From Pseudomonas sp. WS 5079 (GTDB taxonomy: Bacteria; Pseudomonadota; Gammaproteobacteria; Pseudomonadales; Pseudomonadaceae): a stretch of DNA of 64,000 nucleotides. The notes under the pieces are model-generated. The model was not told the origin of the DNA. It was given only the letters and a program-made list of their open reading frames with translations, and did not search any database. Every line of letters starts with the position of its first letter. The stretch's first letter is position 1. Location of the stretch: positions 1 through 64,000 of the forward strand of contig NZ_JAAQWN010000008.1 in NCBI RefSeq assembly GCF_012985465.1, in the 5' to 3' direction. This document shows positions 16,465-23,818 of this stretch, piece by piece. A program made the position numbers and the translations under genes.

Positions 16465-17360
16465 GCTACGAAGCCTTTCGCTTGATGGTCCAGGGCTGGG
16501 CCTCGTCCGGCTACCTGCCGGAAGCCCTGGCCTATGGGTTTGTGGTCAACGCCCTGCTCGCCGGCCTGCTGATCGGCCCGGTACTCGGTGGCCTGGGCAC
16601 ACTGGTGGTGGTCAAGCGCTTTGCGTTCTTCTCCGAAGCTGTCGGCCACGCCGCACTCACCGGCGTGGCCGTGGGCATTCTGCTGGGGGAACCCTACACC
16701 GGGCCTTATGGCAGCCTGTTCGGCTACTGCCTGTTGTTCGGCATCCTGCTCAACTACCTGCGCAACCGCACCGGCCTGGCCCCGGACACGCTGATCGGCG
16801 TGTTCCTCTCGGTGTCCCTGGCGCTGGGCGCGAGCCTGTTGCTGATCCTGGCGGGCAAGATCAACGTGCACATCCTGGAAAACGTGCTGTTTGGTTCGGT
16901 CCTGACCGTCAACGGCAATGACCTGCTGGTGCTGGCCGTTGTCGGCTCACTGGTGATGGCCCTGGCGTTGCCGCTGTACAACCGCATCATGCTCGCCAGT
17001 TTCAACCCGCAACTGGCCGCCGTGCGTGGCGTGGCGGTGAAGACCCTGGACTACCTGTTCGTGATCCTCGTCACCCTGATCACCGTGGCGGCGGTCAAGG
17101 TCATCGGCGCGATCCTGGTGGGTGCCCTGCTGGTGATCCCGGCCGCTGCGGCCCGCCTGTTGAGCCAGTCGCTCAAGGGTTTTTTCTGGATCTCGGTGGT
17201 GATCGCCACACTCAGCACCCTGTGCGGGATTCTGCTGCCGATCATCTTCGACCTGCCCATCCCGTCCGGCGCCGCGATCATCCTCGTCGCCGGCATCGCC
17301 TTCGCCCTGGCCGCCATCGCGCGCGGCACGGTCCCCAGCCTGAAAGGGAATCTCGGATAA
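16461..17360 (+). CDS. fpvE: FpvE, ABC transporter permease
   Basis: A 299-residue ZnuB-type (ABC-3 family) permease with about eight hydrophobic segments. It includes the family block FFSEAVGHAALTGVAVG (near residue 54) and AAVKVIGAILVGALLVIPAAAARLL (near 220). It starts inside the fpvD stop codon region and its own stop overlaps the fpvF start. With FpvD it forms the inner-membrane channel for the released metal. Confidence 0.88.
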   Translation: MSYEAFRLMVQGWASSGYLPEALAYGFVVNALLAGLLIGPVLGGLGTLVVVKRFAFFSEAVGHAALTGVAVGILLGEPYTGPYGSLFGYCLLFGILLNYLRNRTGLAPDTLIGVFLSVSLALGASLLLILAGKINVHILENVLFGSVLTVNGNDLLVLAVVGSLVMALALPLYNRIMLASFNPQLAAVRGVAVKTLDYLFVILVTLITVAAVKVIGAILVGALLVIPAAAARLLSQSLKGFFWISVVIATLSTLCGILLPIIFDLPIPSGAAIILVAGIAFALAAIARGTVPSLKGNLG

Positions 17361-18283
17361 TGCGCCCTGTTCTACGCCCCCTCGCCCTGGCAATCGCCTG
17401 CCTGATCAGCCCCCCGCTGCTGGCGGCCGGCACCGCCAAACCGCTGCCGGTGGCAGCTCAATCCGCCAAGCCGGTCAAAGTCCTGGCGGCCCTGCCCGTG
17501 ACCTTCGGGCTGGCCGAAACCCTGCTCAAGGGCACCCAGGTCAAGCTTGAACGCGCGGCACCGGCCAACCTGCCGGGCTCGCGCCAGACCTCGTACTTTA
17601 CCGGGCGTGGCGCGCCGGCCTTGCATACCCTGGCGCTGGATGCCGACGCGGCCATCGGCCTGCGTTCGCTGTGGCCGGACGACCCGCTGTACCCGGTGGC
17701 CCGGCGCAGCAATATCCGCATCGTCGAAGTGGACGCCGCCCGCCCGGTAGACGGCGGTTTGCCGGGCGTGGCCCTGCAACCGGGGACGGTGGATGGCCTC
17801 AATAGCCAGCCGTGGCAATCGAGCAACAACCTGGGGCGCATGGCCGATGTCATGGCCGCCGACCTGAGCCGCCTGGCGCCCGGCGCCAAGGCCCAAATCG
17901 ACAGCAACCTGGCCAGCCTCAAGCAACGCCTGCTCAAGCTGACGGCTGACAGCGAGGCGCGCCTGGCCCAGGCCGACAACCTGAGCGTGGTCAGCCTGAG
18001 CGATCATTTTGCTTATCTGGTGAGTGGGTTGAACCTGGAGTTGCTCAGCACCGATCCACGACCGGATGTCGAGTGGTCTGCGCAGGCGCTACAAACACTG
18101 ACGACCAGCCTGAAGGACAACGACGTGGCGTTAGTGCTGCACCATCGTCAACCGGCTGAGGCGGTAAAAGCCGCGATCAGTGCAGGGGGGGCGAAGTTGC
18201 TGGTGCTGGCTACTGACGGCGCGGACCCGGTAGCGGAATTGGAAGGGAATGTGGATCAGGTGATCAAGGCCTTGGTGCCCTGA
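17360..18283 (+). CDS. fpvF: FpvF, second periplasmic binding protein with altered metal site
   Basis: A 307-residue secreted protein of the same fold as FpvC. The usual ligands are largely missing: the first HP position reads ALPVTFGLAETLL, and the central DPHxWLDP-type motif reads SQPWQSSNNLGRMADV. One histidine remains in GAPALHTLALDADA and one near SLSDHFAYLV. In P. aeruginosa FpvF binds ferripyoverdine together with FpvC, so a siderophore-binding rather than metal-chelating role fits the loss of ligands. It is the last gene of the operon; REP elements follow. Confidence 0.82.
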   Translation: MRPVLRPLALAIACLISPPLLAAGTAKPLPVAAQSAKPVKVLAALPVTFGLAETLLKGTQVKLERAAPANLPGSRQTSYFTGRGAPALHTLALDADAAIGLRSLWPDDPLYPVARRSNIRIVEVDAARPVDGGLPGVALQPGTVDGLNSQPWQSSNNLGRMADVMAADLSRLAPGAKAQIDSNLASLKQRLLKLTADSEARLAQADNLSVVSLSDHFAYLVSGLNLELLSTDPRPDVEWSAQALQTLTTSLKDNDVALVLHHRQPAEAVKAAISAGGAKLLVLATDGADPVAELEGNVDQVIKALVP

Positions 18284-18315
18284 AAGCAACGCAATACCCC
18301 TGTGTGTGCGAGCTT

Positions 18316-18395
18316 ATGTGGGAGCGGGGTTGCCCGCGATGGCGGTGTATCAGTCAACTAATGTATCGACTGACACTCAGCCATCGCGGCATAGG
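18316..18395. repeat. REP element with partial partner
   Basis: TGTGGGAGCGGGGTTGCCCGCGATGGC on the left and a shortened inverted copy GCCATCGCGGCATAGG on the right, with an inner inverted pair (TATCAGTC/GACTGACA). It lies just after fpvF. Confidence 0.75.
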
Positions 18396-18415
18396 TATCT
18401 ACACAACTCTTTTAT

Positions 18416-18720
18416 CTAGTGCTTATTGGGTTTGTGTACATATCCGTTGCTGCGGTCACGGCGGCTTAGGGTTCCGCCCTTACGGCGGCTCACTTTTGTA
18501 AAGCGCAAAAGTAAGCAAAACACTCTTGCCCCACCACTCGGTGCCTCGCCTAGGCTCGGCATGCCCGCAGTCAGGCATTGCTCCGTGGGCCCGCCGCGAT
18601 CGGCCATCCATGGCCGTGTCGCGGCTACCCCGGCATCCATGCCGGGGTGCCCACTGCGCAATACCTGCCTGCGGCCAGCGTGGTTTAACGGGGCGCCTAA
18701 GATCAAAAGCCAGATCAAAA
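18416..18720. repeat. Intergenic repeat of the Pseudomonas GGTTCCGCCCTTACGGCGG type
   Basis: About 300 bases without a plausible gene. It begins around GCGGCTTAGGGTTCCGCCC and ends TTTAACGGGGCGCCTAAGATC, with internal hairpins such as CCCCGGCAT-CC-ATGCCGGGG. I recognise this as an element found at many intergenic sites in fluorescent pseudomonads, often miscalled as open frames. Open frames inside it lack ribosome sites and codon bias. Copy number here cannot be judged from one window. Confidence 0.6.
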
Positions 18721-18764
18721 ACAGAGCAACAACAGCAAAGCCAGAGCGCGAAGCTGCATTCCCC

Positions 18765-18868
18765 TGTAGGAGCTGGCTTGCCTGCGATGACGCCCGAAAG
18801 AACACATCAGAGTATCTGGTATTCATTCGTCATCGTTAACGACCATCGCAGGCAAGCCAGCTCCCACA
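18765..18868. repeat. REP doublet (hairpin)
   Basis: TGTAGGAGCTGGCTTGCCTGCGATG and a near-perfect inverted copy CATCGCAGGCAAGCCAGCTCCCACA. It lies just downstream of mbtH and may end or protect that transcript. The core class (GCTGGCTTGCCTGCGATG) is the same as in the pair inside the atu operon. Confidence 0.85.
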
Positions 18869-18879
18869 TTTGCTTGTGT

Positions 18880-19104
18880 TCAGCCAGCAACAACCTGCGC
18901 ATCCATCTTCTGGCGCAAGCTCAGCGGGCGCATATCAGTCCAGACTTCTTCGATATAGGCCAGGCACTCTTTCTTCATCCCGCTTTTACCCACGGTGCGC
19001 CAGCCTTCTGGCACGGCCTTGTAGTCGGGCCAGATGGAGTACTGTTCTTCATGGTTGACCACCACCTGGAACAGGATGTCTTCGCGGTCAAATACTGAGG
19101 TCAT
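18880..19104 (-). CDS. MbtH-like protein for nonribosomal peptide synthesis
   Basis: A 74-residue MbtH-family protein. These bind adenylation domains of nonribosomal peptide synthetases and are needed for their folding or activity. The signature NHEEQYSIWPDYKAVPEGW (residues 17-35) is complete and is followed by CLAYIEEVWTDMRPLSLR. GGAG precedes the ATG. It lies 79 bases after pvdH on the same strand, as PA2412 does beside pvdH in P. aeruginosa, and has its own PvdS-type promoter element overlapping the pvdH stop. Partner: probably PvdL and the other pyoverdine synthetases. Confidence 0.92.
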   Translation of the reverse strand: MTSVFDREDILFQVVVNHEEQYSIWPDYKAVPEGWRTVGKSGMKKECLAYIEEVWTDMRPLSLRQKMDAQVVAG

Positions 19105-19162
19105 TGCGGTTCTCCGTCACTTAAAGGCTGCCACGCACTGCGCGTGGCTGATGTATGTAGGA

Positions 19163-19186
19163 ACGTATAGCGGTGCAGGAAAATTA
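19163..19186 (-). promoter_or_regulatory. Candidate PvdS promoter of mbtH
   Basis: Minus strand: TAATT (19182-19186), 16 bases, CGT (19163-19165). The TAA of the element is the pvdH stop codon. It has the same TAATT variant and spacing as the element before pvdG. Confidence 0.6.
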
Positions 19187-20596
19187 GAGGCTCGCCACAG
19201 CCGCCGCCAAAGCCCGACCGAAGATCTCTGCCACGCGGTCGATTTCTGCCCCGGTGATGACCAGCGGCGGCAGGAAACGCACCACGCCGCCATGGCGCCC
19301 GCCCAGCTCCAGGATCAACCCGCGCTTGAGGCATTCGCGTTGCACCAGCGGCGCCAATTGCCGATGGACCGGCGGGTGGCCCTGGACGTCGAGCGTGCCG
19401 TTGGGGTTGACCAGCTCTACCCCGAGCATCAGGCCGCGCCCGCGGATATCCCCCAGTTGCGGGAAGTCCCGCTGCAGGATGCGCAGGTGTTCAGCCAGGC
19501 GCTCGCCCATGGCCGCCGCGTGGTCGGCGACGTTATGTTGCTTGAGGTAGCGCATCACCGCCGAGCCGGCCGCCATGGCCATCTGATTGCCGCGGAAGGT
19601 CCCGGCATGGGCGCCCGGCAGCCAGGTGTCGAGCCACTCGCGATACACCACCACCGCCAGCGGCAAGCTGCCACCAATGGCTTTGGACAACACCACCACA
19701 TCCGGAACAATGCCGGCATGTTCAAAGGCAAACATCTTGCCGGTGCGAGCGAAACCGCTCTGGATCTCGTCGACGATCAACGCCACGCCGGCCTGCTCGG
19801 TAATGCGTCGCAGGCCGCGCAGCCAGTCGAGGTCGGCCGGGATCACGCCGCCTTCGCCCTGCACCACTTCGACGATCACCGCCGCCGGCAGCAAAACGCC
19901 GGCCTCCGGGTCGTTGAGCAGGTTTTCCAGGTAGTGCAGGTTGACCTTGACTCCCTCTGCCCCACCCAGGCCGAACGGGCAGCGGTAGTCATAAGGGAAT
20001 GGCAAGAATTGCACGCCATTGGCCAGCAAGGCGCCCAACGGCTTTTTCGGCCCCAGGCTGCCCATCAGGCTCAATGCGCCCTGGCTCATGCCGTGATAAC
20101 CGCCCTGGAACGACAACACCGTGCTGCGCCCCGTGGCGGTACGCACCAGTTTCAGCGCGGCTTCCACCGCGTCGGTGCCGGTGGGGCCGCAAAACTGGAT
20201 CTTCGCCTCCCGCGCCAGTTCCGCTGGCAGCAGGCCGAACAGGTCCTGCACAAACTGGTCCTTGACCGGCGTGGTCAAGTCCAGGGTATGCAGCGGCAAC
20301 TCGTCGAGCAGCACCTGCTGGATCGCCTCGATCACCACCGGGTGGTTGTGCCCCAGCGCCAACGTGCCGGCTCCGGCCAGGCAGTCGATGAAGCTGCGAC
20401 CTTCAACGTCCTCGACATAAATACCCTTGGCCCGCTTGAGCGCCAGGGGAATGCGCCGTGGGTAGCTGCGGGCATTGGATTCCTGCTGGCGCTGGCGGGC
20501 CAGCAGCGGCGATTCATCGAACTGGTAAAGCGCTTCCGCAGGCGTCGGGCTGGCCGACACCTGCAAATCTTCAATGCGACTGGTAGCGACTGACAT
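19184..20596 (-). CDS. pvdH: PvdH, L-2,4-diaminobutyrate:2-oxoglutarate aminotransferase
   Basis: A PLP class-III aminotransferase making L-2,4-diaminobutyrate from aspartate semialdehyde and glutamate; diaminobutyrate is built into the pyoverdine chromophore by PvdL. 470 residues, as in P. aeruginosa. Visible motifs: FCGPTGTDAVEAALKLVRTATGR (about 135), SFQGGYHG, IVDEIQSGFARTGKMFAFEHAG (about 270) and the PLP lysine in VLSKAIGG (about 300). The start at 20596 has GAGGG eight bases upstream; longer forms lack support. It carries a consensus PvdS promoter element about 100 bases upstream and is followed by mbtH. Confidence 0.93.
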   Translation of the reverse strand: MSVATSRIEDLQVSASPTPAEALYQFDESPLLARQRQQESNARSYPRRIPLALKRAKGIYVEDVEGRSFIDCLAGAGTLALGHNHPVVIEAIQQVLLDELPLHTLDLTTPVKDQFVQDLFGLLPAELAREAKIQFCGPTGTDAVEAALKLVRTATGRSTVLSFQGGYHGMSQGALSLMGSLGPKKPLGALLANGVQFLPFPYDYRCPFGLGGAEGVKVNLHYLENLLNDPEAGVLLPAAVIVEVVQGEGGVIPADLDWLRGLRRITEQAGVALIVDEIQSGFARTGKMFAFEHAGIVPDVVVLSKAIGGSLPLAVVVYREWLDTWLPGAHAGTFRGNQMAMAAGSAVMRYLKQHNVADHAAAMGERLAEHLRILQRDFPQLGDIRGRGLMLGVELVNPNGTLDVQGHPPVHRQLAPLVQRECLKRGLILELGGRHGGVVRFLPPLVITGAEIDRVAEIFGRALAAAVASL

Positions 20597-20693
20597 CTCT
20601 AGATCCCTCAATACGCTGATGATGGTGACCAAACTGCCAACCCGTTGACGTCTGGCCCCCAAAGGGCGTGCGCACGGATTTCCTGTTCTGGAA

Positions 20694-20717
20694 ACGCTTC
20701 AGCGGCGTGAGGATTTA
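20694..20717 (-). promoter_or_regulatory. PvdS (iron-starvation) promoter of pvdH
   Basis: Minus strand: perfect TAAAT (20713-20717), 16 bases, CGT (20694-20696). It lies about 100 bases upstream of the pvdH start, with consensus sequence and spacing. Confidence 0.8.
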
Positions 20718-20731
20718 CACCCGGCTCAGTG

Positions 20732-20752
20732 AAAAACCGGCAAATGGCCGGT
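20732..20752 (-). terminator. Rho-independent terminator of the amidase gene
   Basis: On the minus strand ACCGGC-CATTT-GCCGGT is followed by TTTTTCAC. The hairpin begins at the stop codon of the amidase gene and separates it from the pvdH promoter. Confidence 0.75.
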
Positions 20753-21525
20753 CACTCGCCGGCACTGGTGTACTTTTCATTCAGTGCATACAGAATCGCG
20801 CAGGTCTCGATATCCAGTTGCCCACGATAATCGGCGGGCCGGAAGTGCATCTGGAACGCACGCAGGCGCTGCTGGAACGCCTGGCGGTTTTTCGCCGGGG
20901 CGTAGCCGTAGCGCTGGAAGGCCCGTTCGACCTCCACCTCCTGGGGCAACCCCATGCGAAAGCGCCGCTCATAGGCACTTTTGGCCTGTGCATCGAACCA
21001 GGCGCCAATGCCCGCTTCGAATAAACCGTGCCAGGGCAAGCGTGGCCCCGGGTCACTCTTGCGCCAGAACGCCACATCCGAATGGCCGACGATATCGGTG
21101 GCGCCGATCTGCGGATGACGGGCGCAAATGTCGCGCAGCAGCGCGATCAGCACGGCGATCTGCTGCGGATCATAGGCAGGAAAGGTAAACACCCCACCCT
21201 CATCGCGGGCCAGGTTGACGATCTCGATGCCGATGGAGCGACTGTTGACGTTATCGCGACCCGCCCAATGACTGGCGCCTGCATGCCAGGCGCGCTGGCG
21301 TTCATCCACCAGTTGGAACACCCGCAATTCGTCGTAGCCGGCACTTCGATAGCTGGCCTCATGGGGGTCGGGCAACAGGTAATGGGCACTGACACCCTGC
21401 TGCGTCAGGGTGCGCAGGGAGGAGGCAAAGGGCGCGGCGGTGTAATGCACCACCACCTGGCGCACGGCTTCGCCATTGCGTTGATTAAAATCTTTGGCTG
21501 GATAAGTGGAATCGATGACCAACAT
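20752..21525 (-). CDS. ampDh3: N-acetylmuramoyl-L-alanine amidase, AmpDh3-like (Amidase_2)
   Basis: A zinc amidase cleaving the N-acetylmuramoyl-L-alanine bond. 257 residues: the Amidase_2 domain (about 20-165) with metal histidine in VVVHYTA, SAHYLL, RAWHAGASHW, and GHSDVAFWRKSDPGPRLPW providing the second histidine and aspartate; then a C-terminal peptidoglycan-binding region (about 190-250, AFQRYGYAP...LRAFQMHFRPADYRGQLDIETCAILYALN). It closely resembles P. aeruginosa AmpDh3 as I remember it. No clear signal peptide is seen; AmpDh3 is described as a secreted effector in P. aeruginosa, which is not shown here. Start at 21525 with AAGGAC upstream. Confidence 0.85.
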   Translation of the reverse strand: MLVIDSTYPAKDFNQRNGEAVRQVVVHYTAAPFASSLRTLTQQGVSAHYLLPDPHEASYRSAGYDELRVFQLVDERQRAWHAGASHWAGRDNVNSRSIGIEIVNLARDEGGVFTFPAYDPQQIAVLIALLRDICARHPQIGATDIVGHSDVAFWRKSDPGPRLPWHGLFEAGIGAWFDAQAKSAYERRFRMGLPQEVEVERAFQRYGYAPAKNRQAFQQRLRAFQMHFRPADYRGQLDIETCAILYALNEKYTSAGE

Positions 21526-21648
21526 AGGCGCTGTCCTTTTCAATACAGGCTGAGTCATTCAGCCGGCAAACCTGCAAACACAAAAATTGCCGCCATCCTG
21601 AAGCGTCGGGCCCCAGGATGGCGGTAGTTATGTGTATGCAAGCAAGGA

Positions 21649-22971
21649 TCAGCGCCGCAGCGGCATCCCCAGGTCGACCCGCAGGCCGTCGGGCTGGCTG
21701 TCGAAAGCCAGGGAACAAGAGCATCGCTGGACAATCGCCTGCACGATGGCCAGGCCCAGGCCACAACCGCCGCTGTTGCCATTGCGCCAGAAACGCTGGG
21801 TCAGGTGTTGCAGGTCTTCGCTGGAGATCGGCGCGCCATGGTCGCGCACGCGAAACACCACTTGATTGCCCAGGGTGAACACGCTCAACTCCACCCGCGT
21901 ATCGGCCGGGGTATGGCGCAGGGCGTTATCCAGCAGGTTACGCAAGGCCGCCACCGCCAGGCCCACGGGCATTTCCACCGGATCCTGGGGCAGGTTGTCC
22001 GGCAGGATCAGGTCGATGCGGCGGTTGTCGCCGGCGTTGGCGTCCTGGATCGCCAGGCGCGCCACCTGTTCGGCACTGGACTGCAAACCGTCATCAAACG
22101 ACAGGCTGCCCTCGACCCGCGCCAGCAGCAGCAACTGCTCAAGGGTGCGATGCAGGCGGTCGGCGCCCTCCTCGGCATGGGCCAGGGATTGATCGCGGGC
22201 GGCGCCGTCGGTCATGCGTGCCACTTGCAGGTGGGTCTTGATGGCCGTAAGCGGGCTGCGCAGCTCGTGAGCGGCATCGCCGGTCAGCCGGCGCTCGCGC
22301 TCGATGGTCTTGGCGATGCGTTGCAACAGTTGGTTCTGGGTGTCGAGCAGCGGCTTGAGCTCGCTGGGCAACGGGTGAATCTGCAACGGCTCAAGGGAGT
22401 CGGCACTGCGCCGCATCAAGGCATCGCGCATGCGGTTGAGCGGCACCAGGCTCTGGCCGATCCCCAGCCACAACAGGCACAGGCAACCCAGCAAGGCCAC
22501 GCCCACCGGCACTGAGGCCGCCAGCAGGATCGACATGTTCAGCGCCTCGCGCTCCACCTGACGGTCGGCGGTGGTGATGAACAAATCACCCCGGGCCAGG
22601 GTAAAGCTGCGCCAGGCAGCGCCGTCGATGATCTGGTCGCGAAAGCCACTTTGCCGCGATTCCAACCCCTGATCCGGCGTGGTGTGGCTGCGGGCCAGCA
22701 CTTCACCCCGCAACGAGCTGACCTGGCACGCCATGCCACCGGGCACATTCAGTTGTTCGGCGCCAAAACGCTTGCCCTCGCCCACGCTGGCCAGGCCCGG
22801 CATCTGCTCCATCAGCCCGGCCACCATGCGCGCCGAGGCCACCAGGCGCTGGTCCAGGGAAAACATCATCTGGTTGCGCAGGTCGTTGAGCATCCAGGCC
22901 GCCGCCAGCGCCCAGATCAGCACAAAAGCGGCGCCCAGCTTGAAGGTCAGACGCAGGCGCAGGCTCATCAC
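21649..22971 (-). CDS. dsbS: Sensor histidine kinase, DsbS-like
   Basis: A 440-residue membrane sensor kinase. Transmembrane segments at about 11-28 and 148-170 enclose a periplasmic domain; HAMP (about 172-225), HisKA with the phospho-acceptor in DAAHELRSPLTAIKTH (about 236) and an HATPase domain (NLLDNALRHTP, VRDHGAP, GGCGLGLAIV) follow. The periplasmic domain has a single cysteine at residue 82 (GGMACQVSS). As I recall, the P. aeruginosa homologue PA2480 (DsbS) senses copper through a cysteine at this position and controls the divergent dsb genes. The ATG overlaps the stop of the response regulator gene. The name rests on synteny and that memory. Confidence 0.78.
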   Translation of the reverse strand: MMSLRLRLTFKLGAAFVLIWALAAAWMLNDLRNQMMFSLDQRLVASARMVAGLMEQMPGLASVGEGKRFGAEQLNVPGGMACQVSSLRGEVLARSHTTPDQGLESRQSGFRDQIIDGAAWRSFTLARGDLFITTADRQVEREALNMSILLAASVPVGVALLGCLCLLWLGIGQSLVPLNRMRDALMRRSADSLEPLQIHPLPSELKPLLDTQNQLLQRIAKTIERERRLTGDAAHELRSPLTAIKTHLQVARMTDGAARDQSLAHAEEGADRLHRTLEQLLLLARVEGSLSFDDGLQSSAEQVARLAIQDANAGDNRRIDLILPDNLPQDPVEMPVGLAVAALRNLLDNALRHTPADTRVELSVFTLGNQVVFRVRDHGAPISSEDLQHLTQRFWRNGNSGGCGLGLAIVQAIVQRCSCSLAFDSQPDGLRVDLGMPLRR

Positions 22972-23648
22972 GAGGCGTCGTCTCCAGTATCCGCCGGGCC
23001 CAGGCGGTAGCCCAGACCGCGCACGGTCTCGACAATACCGTTGCCCAACTTGCGGCGCAGGTGGTGGATATGCACGTTGAGGGCGTTGCTTTCCAGTTCA
23101 TCGTTGAACCCGTAGACGCTGTCCTTGAGCTGCTCGCTGGACAGCACCCGGCCACGGTTGTGCAGCAATGCCTGCAACAGGGCCTGTTCGCGGCGAGACA
23201 AGTCCACCGGCTGGCCGCCGAGCAAGGTTTCGCGGCTGCTGGGGTTGTAGCTCAGCCGGCCATGCTCGATCAGGTTGACGCTGCGCCCGGCCACCCGGCG
23301 CAACAGGGTTTGCAAGCGTGCAGCCAGCTCGCGCAGGTCGAAGGGCTTGAGCAGGTAATCGTCGGCACCGGCTTGCAGGCCGTCGACGCGGTTGGTCACC
23401 GAGTCGCGCGCGGTGAGGATCAGCACCGGGATCTCCAGCCCCGCACTGCGCTGTTGCTGCAGCAATTTGAGGCCGTCTTCATCCGGCAGGCCGAGGTCGA
23501 GCACCATGATGTCGAACTCCGCCGCCTTGAGCATCGCCCGCGCCGCCGCGGCCGTGGCTACGCGCTCGACCGTAAAGCCCTGGGCGCCGAGACCGGCAAC
23601 GATGCCACTGGCAATCAGGTCATCGTCTTCACAGACCAGTACGTGCAT
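22968..23648 (-). CDS. dsbR: OmpR-family response regulator, DsbR-like
   Basis: A 226-residue two-domain regulator. The receiver domain (1-115) has acidic residues CEDDD at the start, the phospho-acceptor aspartate in MVLDLGLPDEDG (residue 52) and the lysine in DYLLKPFDL. The C-terminal winged-helix domain (about 130-220) includes LSRREQALLQALLHNRGRVLSSEQL. It is transcribed with the kinase (four-base overlap) and divergently from dsbD. A direct repeat CGGTTAATCA with period 11, the form of OmpR/PmrA-type sites, lies between them. It is probably the regulator of both units. Confidence 0.82.
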   Translation of the reverse strand: MHVLVCEDDDLIASGIVAGLGAQGFTVERVATAAAARAMLKAAEFDIMVLDLGLPDEDGLKLLQQQRSAGLEIPVLILTARDSVTNRVDGLQAGADDYLLKPFDLRELAARLQTLLRRVAGRSVNLIEHGRLSYNPSSRETLLGGQPVDLSRREQALLQALLHNRGRVLSSEQLKDSVYGFNDELESNALNVHIHHLRRKLGNGIVETVRGLGYRLGPADTGDDAS

Positions 23649-23752
23649 GCTGAACCCTTTGCAAAAATGCTGATTTAAAGGAGGGCGGATTAAGCACGCA
23701 TTATGCCGGCAAAAGATGCGCGCCTTGAAAATCCCTACACTCTAGAATAGCC

Positions 23753-23773
23753 CGGTTAATCATCGGTTAATCA
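23753..23773. promoter_or_regulatory. Direct repeat, likely response-regulator box
   Basis: CGGTTAATCA at 23753-23762 and again at 23764-23773, period 11. This has the TTAAT-N6-TTAAT form known for OmpR/PmrA-type regulators. It overlaps the -35 position (TGATTA) of a possible minus-strand promoter with -10 TATTCT at 23745-23750, which would drive the regulator-kinase pair, and lies 46 bases upstream of dsbD. Confidence 0.6.
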
Positions 23774-23818
23774 GCGCCACACATTGTGTGCCCACTTGCA
23801 TCGAACTAAGGCTTGACC

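Noticed and set aside
18426..19098. Open frames in the gap between fpvF and mbtH
   Set aside because: They run through the 300-base repeat and a REP pair and lack ribosome sites and codon bias.
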